NCBI RefSeq assembly: GCF_014640075.1 | Contig: NZ_BMGG01000004.1 | Location: 319,048-383,047, forward strand | DNA: 64,000 nucleotides | Reading direction: 5' to 3' | Source of the DNA: Chelatococcus reniformis | GTDB taxonomy: Bacteria; Pseudomonadota; Alphaproteobacteria; Rhizobiales; Beijerinckiaceae | In this document: positions 54,723 to 62,148 of the stretch, one piece after another | How positions within the stretch are numbered: position 1 is the stretch's first letter | How the letters are laid out: every line of letters starts with the position of its first letter | Translations under genes and position numbers: made by a program | The notes under the pieces: generated by a model | Told to the model about the DNA's origin: nothing | What the model saw: only the letters and a program-made list of their open reading frames with translations | Database searches by the model: none

Positions 54723-55349
54723 TCAGCCCGCGGCACGGCCGACGCCGCCACGGCGGCGCTCAATGGCGGCGCGGATGAGCGGCATGCGGTCGTTGCCGAA
54801 GTACATGTCGTCGCCGCCGACGAAGATGGTCGGTGAGCCGAAGCCGCCGCGTCGCATCACCTCGTCGGTGTTGGCCTTGAGCTGATCCTTGATGGCGGGC
54901 TCGGCGATACCGGCAAAGAAGGCGCCCCGGTCGACGCCGACCTTGTCCAGAAGAGGCGCCAGCACCTCATCCTTGGAAATGTCCTGGTCGCCGCCCCAAT
55001 AGGCCTCGAACACCGCCGTCGCGAATGGCACGAGCTTGCCCTGCGGCTCCAGCCAGATGCAGCCGCGCATCGCCTTGACGCTGTTCACCGGAAAGATGGT
55101 CGGCGGCATCTTGATGTCGAGGCCCGCGTAGGCCGCCCAGTCGGCGAGGTCCTTCTTGGTGTAGGCCGCCTTCTCCGGCACCGGCTTTTCGCGCGAGGCG
55201 TAAACCGTCGGATTGATGGTGTTGAAGATGCCGCCGACCAGGATCGGCCGCCAGGAGATCTCCTCGCCCAGTTCCTTGGCCAGCGGCTGGATGTTGTGGA
55301 AGGCGAGGTAGGTCCAGGGGCTGGAGCAGTCGAAAAAGAACTCGATCAA
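54723..55349 (-). CDS. 2-hydroxychromene-2-carboxylate isomerase / DsbA-like thioredoxin-fold protein
   Basis: A 208-aa protein of the kappa-class GST / HCCA isomerase family. The opening IEFFFDCSSPWTYLAFHNIQPLA carries the active-site Ser-Ser-Pro in place of a CxxC. The middle contains PTIFPVNSVKAMRG, and the end GGFGSPTIFVGGDDMYFGNDRMPLI is a family hallmark. HCCA isomerases act in bacterial naphthalene breakdown using glutathione, but many members have unknown substrates. The start is TTG at 55349, with GGGAGA 6 bp upstream and no better codon. A GST gene lies upstream on the same strand, so a glutathione-linked pathway is plausible. Confidence 0.9.
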   Translation of the reverse strand: MIEFFFDCSSPWTYLAFHNIQPLAKELGEEISWRPILVGGIFNTINPTVYASREKPVPEKAAYTKKDLADWAAYAGLDIKMPPTIFPVNSVKAMRGCIWLEPQGKLVPFATAVFEAYWGGDQDISKDEVLAPLLDKVGVDRGAFFAGIAEPAIKDQLKANTDEVMRRGGFGSPTIFVGGDDMYFGNDRMPLIRAAIERRRGGVGRAAG

Positions 55350-55464
55350 GACGTTTCTCCCAGTTGCCGCGGATCGGCGATGCTACGTCGCCGGCGTTGT
55401 TTGTATCCCGGTGCTTGCTGCCCCGGGCGGCTTGGCTGCCCCGGGGCGCTTGGCTGCCCTGCCG

Positions 55465-56175
55465 TTACTGGCTCGGCTGCGGGGCGGCGCCAGGCTTGGT
55501 CTGGCCGAAGAGGACCTTCTTGGCATCCTCCGACATGCCCTGCTGGCGCAGCTCCTTGCCGAGCGCCGTGCCCGCCTGCACGCCCGGGCGCGCCCGCACG
55601 GTGGCGAACCAGCGCGCGACGTGCGGGTAGTCGTCGAGCGAGATCTCCTGGGCCTTGTGGGTCATGACCCACGGAAAGATCGCCATGTCGGCGATGGAAT
55701 AGGCGCCGGCGACGCAATCTCCGGTCTTGCCCAGCTCGCGGTCGAGCACCCCGTAGAGGCGCCGCGCCTCGTTGCCGTAGCGGGTGATGCCGTAGTCGAT
55801 CTTCTCCGGCGCGTAGAGCTTGAAATGGCCGTGCTGGCCGAGCATGGGCCCGAGGCCCCCCATCTGCCACATCAGCCATTGGGTGACCTGGTAACGGCCG
55901 CGCACGTCGCTCGGGATGAAGCGGCCGGTCTTCTCGGCCAGGTAGAGCAGGATGGCGCCGCTCTCGAAGATGGCGAGCGGGGCGCCCCCACCCAGCGGCT
56001 CGTGGTCGACGATGGCCGGCATGCGCCCGTTGGGGCTCAGCGCCTGAAAGCCCGGCTCGAACTGTTCGCCCTTGCCGATGTTCACCGGCACCGTGCGGTA
56101 GGGCAGACCGCATTCCTCCAGCATGATGGAGATTTTCCAGCCGTTGGGCGTCGGCCAATAGTGCAGATCGATCAT
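55465..56175 (-). CDS. Glutathione S-transferase (nu-class/YfcG-like)
   Basis: A 236-aa GST. The N-terminal thioredoxin domain starts MIDLHYWPTPNGWKISIMLEECGLPY; the TPNG.K motif is that of nu-class (YfcG/YghU, Ure2-like) enzymes. The glutathione-binding SPNGRMPAIVDH and FESGAILLYLAEKTG follow. The helical C-terminal domain includes VAGAYSIADMAIFPWV. Related E. coli enzymes have disulfide-bond reductase activity towards glutathione adducts. The ATG at 56175 is set by similarity. It lies between the isomerase and crotonase genes on the same strand. Confidence 0.92.
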   Translation of the reverse strand: MIDLHYWPTPNGWKISIMLEECGLPYRTVPVNIGKGEQFEPGFQALSPNGRMPAIVDHEPLGGGAPLAIFESGAILLYLAEKTGRFIPSDVRGRYQVTQWLMWQMGGLGPMLGQHGHFKLYAPEKIDYGITRYGNEARRLYGVLDRELGKTGDCVAGAYSIADMAIFPWVMTHKAQEISLDDYPHVARWFATVRARPGVQAGTALGKELRQQGMSEDAKKVLFGQTKPGAAPQPSQ

Positions 56176-56255
56176 CGCGCCAGTCCTCGTTGCGGCCTGC
56201 GGGCCCGGCGCGCCGGCGCGGCGGCCGGGCGACGGGCGATGGAGGCGTGGATCGG

Positions 56256-57068
56256 TCAGGCCGCCGGGTCGGCGTAGCGCGGCGCGCGCTTCTCCAGGTT
56301 CGACATGATGGCCTCGACCTGGTTGGGGCTGCCGATCAGCACCTGCTGCTCGGCAGCTTCCGACGTCAGCCCGTCGACCGGCTGGGTGATGACGGCCGAG
56401 TTGAGGATGCGCTTGGAGGCCCGGATGGCGTCGGGGCTCTTGCTGGCGATCTCGCGGGCGGTCGTCATGGCATCGCCATAGGGCTCGTCCGTCACGCGGG
56501 TGGCAAAGCCCATGGCGAACGCCTCCTGCCCGGTGAAGACGCGCCCGGTGTAGGTCAGCTCGCGCACGATGTCCTCGCGCGCCAGGTGCCGCATCAGCTG
56601 CGTGCCGGCCATGTCCGGCACCAGGCCCCACTTGATCTCCATGACCGACATGCGGGTGTCGGGGGCGACGTAGCGGATGTCGGCGCCGAGCGCGAGCTGG
56701 AAGCCGCCGCCGAAGGCGACGCCGTGCACCGCGGCGATCACCGGCACGGGCAGTTCGCGCCAGACCCAGACCGCATATTGCGGCCGGTTGGCGGCGCCGT
56801 GGGTGCGGGCGATCAGGTCCCGCGGGACCGCCTTGCCGCCCGAGCCTTCGGCCATGTTGGAGAAGTTGCCCATGTCGAGGCCGGCGCAGAAGGCGCGGCC
56901 TTCGCCCGACAGCACCACGACGCGCACCGAGCGGTCGGCCTTGAGCTTTTCGCCGGCCTCCACCAGAGCCTCGAACATGCCGTGGTCGAGCGCGTTCATT
57001 TTCTCCGACCGCGTGAGCTTCACGTCGGCCACGCCGTCGGTGACCCTGATCGAGATCCGTCCCTGCAT
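56256..57068 (-). CDS. Enoyl-CoA hydratase/isomerase (crotonase) family protein
   Basis: A 270-aa crotonase-fold protein: GRAFCAGLDMGNFSNM near residue 62 (first oxyanion-hole segment), VHGVAFGGGFQLALGADIRYVAPD near 105 (second), and KWGLVPDMAGTQLMRHL near 137. The residue pattern differs from the housekeeping hydratase at 8251-9024, and the two are distant paralogues. It could be a hydratase, isomerase or hydrolase acting on a CoA ester. The start at 57068 is chosen at the family N-terminus RISIRVTDGVADVKL. It is followed by the GST gene after about 80 bp. Confidence 0.88.
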   Translation of the reverse strand: MQGRISIRVTDGVADVKLTRSEKMNALDHGMFEALVEAGEKLKADRSVRVVVLSGEGRAFCAGLDMGNFSNMAEGSGGKAVPRDLIARTHGAANRPQYAVWVWRELPVPVIAAVHGVAFGGGFQLALGADIRYVAPDTRMSVMEIKWGLVPDMAGTQLMRHLAREDIVRELTYTGRVFTGQEAFAMGFATRVTDEPYGDAMTTAREIASKSPDAIRASKRILNSAVITQPVDGLTSEAAEQQVLIGSPNQVEAIMSNLEKRAPRYADPAA

Positions 57069-57168
57069 CGCGCTGTCCGTCCCTTTGCTGCGCCGCCCGG
57101 CACCGCACGTGCCAAACAAGCATTCGATCGATTGTTCGCCGACGATGGCCAGAAGCGGGCCGCCGTTG

Positions 57169-58071
57169 TCAAGGGTCATTCCAGAGCCAGGCGGCTCCGC
57201 GCACGCCCGAGCTGTCGCCGTGGGCGCCGCGCCGGATCGGCGTCTCGAATCCGTCCGAGAAGACGAGGTCGCCGACGCGGTCGGGCAGCTTGGCGTAGAG
57301 CTCGTCGACGTTCGACAGGCCGCCGCCCAGCACGATCACGTCCGGGTCGAGGATGTTGACGACGTGGGCGAGGCCGCGCGCCAGCCGGTCGAGGTAGATG
57401 TCGAAGCTCGCCGCGGCGGTGGCATCGCCGGTCCGCATGGCGGCGACGATGTCGTGGCTGGCGATCGCCGCGGTGCCGGTGCGAGCGGCATGGTCCGCGG
57501 CGAAGCCCGGCCCGCTGAGGAAGGTCTCGATGCAGCCGTGCCGGCCGCAATAGCACGCCGGTCCCGGGCGCTCGGCGTCGGTGGGCCAGGGCAGCGGATT
57601 GTGGCCCCATTCGCCGGCGATGCGCTGCCGGCCCGGAAGCGCGCGCCCGCCCACGGCGATGCCGGACCCCACGCCGGTGCCCAGGATGACCGCCCAGACC
57701 ACCGCCGCCCCGGCGCCGGCGCCGTCGACCGCTTCGGACACGGCGAGGCAGTTGGCGTCGTTCTCGATGCGGACCGGCCGGCCGAGCGCGGCCTCCAGGT
57801 CCTGCTGGAGCGGGCGGCCGATGAGCCAGGTCGAATTGGCGTTCTTGACGAGGCCCGTGGCCGGCGAGATGGTGCCGGGGATGCCAACGCCGACCGTGCC
57901 GGAGGCCCCGGCGGCGCGCTCGATGGCGGTCACCAGGCCGACGACGGCGGCGATCGAGCCCGCATAGTCGCCGCGCGGCGTGGCCATGCGCTGGCGGGCG
58001 CGCGTGTCGCCCGCAAGGCCGAGCGCGATCGCCTCGATCTTGGTGCCGCCGAAGTCGATGCCGATGCGCAT
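57169..58071 (-). CDS. ROK family sugar kinase (fructokinase/glucokinase type)
   Basis: A 300-aa ROK kinase without the DNA-binding extension of ROK repressors. ATP-binding motif MRIGIDFGGTKIEAIAL at the N-terminus, sugar-binding and catalytic IENDANCLAVSEAVDG near residue 105, GTGVGSGIAVGGRALPG near 130, the HNPLPWP motif, the zinc-binding CYCGRHGCIETFLSG near 175, and VIVLGGGLSNVDELY near 245. It phosphorylates a hexose such as fructose, glucose or an N-acetylhexosamine. It lies 8 bp after the FMN reductase gene and is likely co-transcribed. Confidence 0.92.
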   Translation of the reverse strand: MRIGIDFGGTKIEAIALGLAGDTRARQRMATPRGDYAGSIAAVVGLVTAIERAAGASGTVGVGIPGTISPATGLVKNANSTWLIGRPLQQDLEAALGRPVRIENDANCLAVSEAVDGAGAGAAVVWAVILGTGVGSGIAVGGRALPGRQRIAGEWGHNPLPWPTDAERPGPACYCGRHGCIETFLSGPGFAADHAARTGTAAIASHDIVAAMRTGDATAAASFDIYLDRLARGLAHVVNILDPDVIVLGGGLSNVDELYAKLPDRVGDLVFSDGFETPIRRGAHGDSSGVRGAAWLWNDP

Positions 58072-58079
58072 GGCCGCCG

Positions 58080-58634
58080 TCAGCCGGCCGGCCGCATCAG
58101 GGCGACGAAGGCGGCGAACTTGGCGACGAAGCCCTCCAGGAATGCCTTGGTGTCGGCGTTGGTAACCTCGTCATTGTCGTCGATCAGGCCGGGCCGCATG
58201 GAGAAATAGACCTCCGGCTGCGGCAGCAGGTGGCCGCCGAGAACCGGAACGATCGCCTTCAGGTGCTGCTGGGCGGCGGCGGTGCCGATGACACCCGGGC
58301 TCGCGCCGATGACGGCGGTGGGCTTGCCGGTCCAGGAGCTCTTGCCGTAGGGGCGCGAACCCCAGTCGATGGCGTTCTTGAGCAAAGCCGGGATGGAGCG
58401 GTTGTATTCGGGCGTGGCGATGAGCACCGCGTCGGCAGCCTCGACCTCGGCCTTGAAGCGCAGCACGCCGGCCGGCGGATCCTGCCACAGGTCGTCGTCG
58501 TACATCGGCAAGCCGGCAATATCGACGAACGTGAAGGCGAGCTTGGGCGCCGCAAGCTTGGCGATGGCCCTGGCAAGCTTCCGGTTTACCGAGGCTGGGC
58601 GCTTGCTTCCGACGATGACCGCGACTTTGTGCAT
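58080..58634 (-). CDS. NADPH-dependent FMN reductase
   Basis: A 184-aa flavodoxin-like quinone or azo reductase of the NADPH:FMN reductase family. The FMN phosphate loop VGSKRPASVNRKLARAI is at residues 8-24 and the signature ATPEYNRSIPALLKNAIDWGSRP near 72-94. GASPGVIGTAAAQQHL follows near 110. These small enzymes reduce quinones, chromate or free flavin and protect from redox cycling. It is the first gene of a minus-strand group continuing with the ROK kinase, and is divergent from an acyl-CoA ligase gene. Confidence 0.92.
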   Translation of the reverse strand: MHKVAVIVGSKRPASVNRKLARAIAKLAAPKLAFTFVDIAGLPMYDDDLWQDPPAGVLRFKAEVEAADAVLIATPEYNRSIPALLKNAIDWGSRPYGKSSWTGKPTAVIGASPGVIGTAAAQQHLKAIVPVLGGHLLPQPEVYFSMRPGLIDDNDEVTNADTKAFLEGFVAKFAAFVALMRPAG

Positions 58635-58787
58635 GGCGATGCTCCTGCCGACTGGCCGCGACGGCCCTGCGTCGACTCAAGTAGCGCCGAGGCGGAAGTG
58701 CTGTCCACACGCCGGCAACTGATCGAAGAGGGCGCCGGCTCGAGAGGATGGGCGTGCGGTGACACCGAGGCGGCACGGGCAGCCGGC

Positions 58788-58817
58788 TTGACAACCCCCC
58801 GCCGCCGCCGCTCTAGG
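58788..58817 (+). promoter_or_regulatory. Possible promoter of the second acyl-CoA ligase gene
   Basis: A perfect TTGACA (58788-58793) is followed after about 18 bp by TCTAGG. Just downstream AACG-TTTCGAG-CGTT (about 58823-58837) forms a small inverted repeat. The -10 is weak. Confidence 0.3.
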
Positions 58818-58924
58818 TTGGCAAACGTTTCGAGCGTTGTGATCCGTCCGGGCACGGCATCAGGCCCCATCTCGGGAACGAGCCGGGCCTGGCCACGAGA
58901 CGGGCATGCGCGGGAGGAGACCAG

Positions 58925-60505
58925 ATGACCAGACAAAAGCTCGTGCCCGGCCGAGGCCACCCCTTCGCGGCGATGGATATCCGCAGCCTCATCCACTACC
59001 GGGCCGAGGCAACGGGCGATCGGCCGTTCATCATCTGGGAGCCGTTCGTCGGCGAGGGGTTGACCTGGACCTACAGGGCGTTCGCCGACCGTGCCGCGCG
59101 CTTTGCAGCCGGGCTTCATCGCCGCCGCGTCAAACCCGGTGACCGCGTGCTGGTGCACCTCGACAACTGCCCGGAGGCGATCCTGTCGTGGCTCGGCTGC
59201 GCCTACGCCGGGGCCGTGGCGGTGACCACGAACGCCCGCTCCAGCGCCGAGGAGCTGACCTATTACGCCGCCCACAGCCGCGCCGTCGCCGCCATCACCC
59301 AGCCCCGCTTCGCCGAGCTGGTGGGCCGCTCCTGTCCCGACCTCGGGTGGATCGCCGTGACCGACACGGATAACGGCGAGGATGCCGGCGCCAACCGGCC
59401 TCAGGCCGAGGCCCGCTTCGCCGCCATCGACGCCGATCCCGCCGACCTGCCGGCGCGGCCGCACGACCCCCTGGCGCCGTTCTCCATCCAGTTCACCTCG
59501 GGCACCACCTCGCGGCCCAAGGCGGTGCTGTGGACGCACGCCAACGCGCTGTGGGGCGCCAAGGTCAATGCGGTGCACGAGGACCTGCGCTCCGAGGACG
59601 TGCACATGGTCACCATGCCGCTGTTCCACACCAATGCGCAGGCCTATTCCGTGCTGGCGGCGCTGTGGGCCGGTGCCGGCTGCGTGGTGCAGCCGCGCTT
59701 CTCGGCCTCGCGCTTCTGGCCGGTGTCGCTCAAGCACGGCTGCACCTGGGCCTCGATGATCCCCTTCGCCTGCAAGGCGCTGATGGCCCACGAGGTGCCG
59801 CCCGCGCACAGCTACCGGCTGTGGGGCAACGGCGTCTGCGAGGCGCCCTGGGATGCGCACTTCCGCATCAAGACGCTCGGCTGGTGGGGCATGACCGAGA
59901 CGATCACCCACGGCACCATCGGCGAGGTGCGCGGCTACAACCGCTCCATGTCCATGGGCCGCTGCGCGCCCGAGTATCAGGTCAAGATCGTCGATGGGAA
60001 CGGGGCCGAACTCGGCCCGGGCGAGACCGGCGATTTCCTCATCCGCGGCATCCCCGGCCTGTCGCTGTTCGCCGAATACGCCGACAACGAGACGGCGACC
60101 CGCGACGCCTTCACCGAGGACGGCTATTTCATCACGGGAGACCGGGTGACCCTCGCCGAGGACGGCTTCTTCATCTTCGCTGACCGGTCCAAGGACATGC
60201 TCAAGGTCGGCGGTGAGAATGTCGCCGCCTCCGAGATCGAGCGCGTGATCCTCACCGTGCCCGGCATCAGCGAGGTGGCCGTCGTCGCCCAGAAGCACCC
60301 GATGCTGGACGAGGTGCCGGTGGCCTTCGTGCTGCCGCTCGCGGACAACGATGTGGCACCGGACTTCGCCGAGACGATCCTCGCCGCCTGCCGTGCCCAG
60401 CTGGCCGACTTCAAAGTGCCGCGGGAGGTGCGCGTGGTGAGCGAACTCCCGCGCTCGACGCTCGAGAAGATCGCCAAGGCGGAGCTGCGCAAGCTGCTGG
60501 TGTGA
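58925..60505 (+). CDS. AMP-forming acyl-CoA ligase
   Basis: A 526-aa ANL-superfamily enzyme, distinct from the one at 22887. Motifs are FTSGTTSRPKAVLWTHAN near residue 185 (P-loop; TSRPK in place of the usual TGxPK), GWWGMTETITHG near 320, FADRSKDMLKVGGENVAASEIE near 418, and the C-terminal lysine region LPRSTLEKIAKAELRK. It makes a CoA thioester from a free carboxylic acid; closest overall look is to crotonobetaine or fatty acid CoA ligases. GGGAGGAGA lies before the ATG. It is divergent from the FMN reductase group, which includes a crotonase that could act on the product. Confidence 0.9.
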   Translation: MTRQKLVPGRGHPFAAMDIRSLIHYRAEATGDRPFIIWEPFVGEGLTWTYRAFADRAARFAAGLHRRRVKPGDRVLVHLDNCPEAILSWLGCAYAGAVAVTTNARSSAEELTYYAAHSRAVAAITQPRFAELVGRSCPDLGWIAVTDTDNGEDAGANRPQAEARFAAIDADPADLPARPHDPLAPFSIQFTSGTTSRPKAVLWTHANALWGAKVNAVHEDLRSEDVHMVTMPLFHTNAQAYSVLAALWAGAGCVVQPRFSASRFWPVSLKHGCTWASMIPFACKALMAHEVPPAHSYRLWGNGVCEAPWDAHFRIKTLGWWGMTETITHGTIGEVRGYNRSMSMGRCAPEYQVKIVDGNGAELGPGETGDFLIRGIPGLSLFAEYADNETATRDAFTEDGYFITGDRVTLAEDGFFIFADRSKDMLKVGGENVAASEIERVILTVPGISEVAVVAQKHPMLDEVPVAFVLPLADNDVAPDFAETILAACRAQLADFKVPREVRVVSELPRSTLEKIAKAELRKLLV

Positions 60506-60822
60506 TCCGGCGGGGGGTGGTGAGAGCGGCGGCGGGTCGCCCGGCACACGATGATCCGGGTCAGCCGCCCTGATCTCCGCGAGATTATGACAATAGACCG
60601 GGCAGGCGCGCAGCCGGGTCCCGCGCGGCGATGTTGAAGTCGTCAAATTGTCGGCTCGCCGCCGCCGTATTTGGTGCCAGATAACTGAACTGTCGGCGCC
60701 GGCGCGCCGGAACGTGCTTTGAGGATCGTCAGTCAGCCCGTATCAGAGCGCTCGGGACTGCCGCTCGTCACCTCGCGGCAGCGGTGCCGAGCGACGGGGT
60801 GAGGAGGCTTGTCTTGCACAGC

Positions 60823-61590
60823 ATGAACCGGCGAGCGGCCCTGGCCGCGGTGGCGGCGTTCGGCCTCCTGGGCTATTCCGCGGTGGCCGGGGCGAAGCCT
60901 GCGTCCCTGAGCGGCACGGTCTTCTACCGCGAGCGAATGGCGCTGCCGCCGGGGGCCGTCGTCGAGGTGACGCTCGAGGACGTCTCGCGCGCCGATGCGC
61001 CGGCCGGAATCATCGCGCGGGAGTCCATATCCCCGTCCGGGCAGGTTCCTGTTCCCTACACCCTGACGTTCGACGATGCGGCGATCCGGCCGGGCCGCAG
61101 CTACGCGCTGCGCGCACGCATCCTGGTCGACGGCGCGCTCTGGTTCACGTCGACGACGCGTCATTCCATATTCGCCGGCGGCGCCAATCGCACCGATATC
61201 CTCGTCCAGCGGGTCCGCACCCGCGTGCGCCCCCGCGCCCGCGCCCGCGCCGCCGCACACCCGGCCGGGCGCTGGCTCGCCGAGGATATCCGCGGCGCCG
61301 GTGTCATCGACCGGCTGCAAAGCGTGCTGGAGATTGCCGCGGACGGCCGCGTCTCCGGCAGCGGCGGCTGCAACCGCATGAGTGGCCGCGCCACGATCAC
61401 GGGGGACCGGATCAGCTTCGGGCCGCTCGCCAGCACCAACATGGCCTGCACGCCGGCGGCCATGAATCAGGAGACCAAGTTCTTCGCCGCCCTCGCGGGC
61501 GCTCGCGCTTGGCGGGTCGACCCCAAGCGGCGCAAGCTCGTGCTCCTCGATGGCGAAAACCGGCCGCTCGTGGTGTTCACGCGCATGTGA
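60823..61590 (+). CDS. Exported YbaY-domain plus META-domain protein
   Basis: A secreted protein of about 255 aa. It has a signal peptide (MNRRAALAAVAAFGLLGYSAVAGAK), then a YbaY-like beta domain (SLSGTVFYRERMALPPGAVVEVTLEDVSRADAPAGIIARE, IPYTLTFDD-like VPYTLTFDDAAIRPG), an Arg-rich linker (VRTRVRPRARARAAAH), and a C-terminal META/HslJ domain (GRWLAEDIRG, GRVSGSGGCNRMSGRATI, ASTNMACTPAAMNQETKFFAAL). META domains occur in heat-shock lipoprotein HslJ; the role is unknown. A TTG at 60814 with GAGGAGG 6 bp upstream is an alternative start adding three residues, and a GTG lies at 60784. Confidence 0.8.
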   Translation: MNRRAALAAVAAFGLLGYSAVAGAKPASLSGTVFYRERMALPPGAVVEVTLEDVSRADAPAGIIARESISPSGQVPVPYTLTFDDAAIRPGRSYALRARILVDGALWFTSTTRHSIFAGGANRTDILVQRVRTRVRPRARARAAAHPAGRWLAEDIRGAGVIDRLQSVLEIAADGRVSGSGGCNRMSGRATITGDRISFGPLASTNMACTPAAMNQETKFFAALAGARAWRVDPKRRKLVLLDGENRPLVVFTRM

Positions 61591-61621
61591 GCCGCGGCTC
61601 GGCGAGGGCGCACAGCGGCGG

Positions 61622-61855
61622 TCAGCGGCCGCCGCTGGTGGAGTTCTGGCAACGCCCGTCGGCGAGCTTGTACTCCAGCGGGTCGCACGGCGAGTAGTCG
61701 GACGAGCAGCTGCGCTCGCATTGCTCGGCGCTGCTGCGCTGCGTGTAGGTCTCCGCCTGGCGCTGCTGGGTCCAGCTGGCGGGACGGGCGGCGGCTGGAG
61801 CAACGGCCGCGCCCCATAGGGCGAGGGCGGCGGAAAGGGCAAGAGCGCGGCGCAT
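61622..61855 (-). CDS. Small secreted cysteine-containing protein
   Basis: A 77-aa protein I do not recognise. It starts with a convincing signal peptide (MRRALALSAALALWGAAVAPAAA), leaving a mature part of about 54 residues with four cysteines in EQCERSCSSDYSPC and GRCQNSTSGGR, which could form two disulfides in the periplasm. The tail is Ser/Gly-rich. The gene converges with the META-domain gene and is divergent from glyA. The signal peptide and Cys spacing argue for a real gene; no function can be proposed. Confidence 0.65.
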   Translation of the reverse strand: MRRALALSAALALWGAAVAPAAARPASWTQQRQAETYTQRSSAEQCERSCSSDYSPCDPLEYKLADGRCQNSTSGGR

Positions 61856-61970
61856 CGGGTATCCTCCGGATCAGCAAATCAACGTCCATATGGGGCCTGA
61901 ACGCGTCAATGGAATGAACGGTTCGGCAGGCCCGCCGCGCGGGCGGCGCCGGACCGACGGCGGCATCGGC

Positions 61971-62000
61971 TTGCCGCCCGCGCCCCCGTGCCGCTATAAG
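61971..62000 (+). promoter_or_regulatory. Promoter of the glyA riboswitch transcript
   Basis: TTGCCG (61971-61976) and TATAAG (61995-62000) are 18 bp apart. The predicted start falls at about 62006-62008, exactly where the riboswitch P1 stem begins. Confidence 0.6.
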
Positions 62001-62007
62001 GGCTCCG

Positions 62008-62105
62008 CCGCGCGACTGGCGAGTGAGATGGGACACCATCGGGGAGCGCGGCCAGGCGTCCGTCCGTGACGGGCGCGCAGACACGCCGTTCGCCTGGGCA
62101 GCCGG
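62008..62105 (+). promoter_or_regulatory. ZTP riboswitch (pfl RNA) upstream of glyA
   Basis: The conserved ZTP/pfl core is seen by eye: P1 stem CCGCGC (62008-62013) with GCGCGG (62046-62051), GACTGGCG (62014-62021), hairpin GATGG-GACA-CCATC (62027-62040), CGGGGAGC (62040-62047), a variable linker hairpin with CCGTC/GACGG, and the second domain GCCGTTCGCCTGGGCA (62085-62100). ZTP riboswitches sense AICAR triphosphate, which rises when 10-formyl-THF runs short, and turn on one-carbon genes. glyA makes 5,10-methylene-THF, so the match in function is direct. Confidence 0.87.
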
Positions 62106-62139
62106 TCGGCCGACCGGTCCATCCTTTGTATGTAAAGGA
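62102..62139 (+). promoter_or_regulatory. Expression platform: palindrome and ribosome-site-covering hairpin
   Basis: Right after the aptamer a perfect palindrome CCGGTCGG/CCGACCGG (62102-62117) is followed by TCCTTT-GTATGT-AAAGGA (62122-62139). The right arm AAAGGA is the glyA ribosome-binding site, 9 bp before the ATG. Closing this hairpin would block translation, so the switch probably acts on translation start rather than termination. Confidence 0.65.
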
Positions 62140-62148
62140 CGTGGCCCC

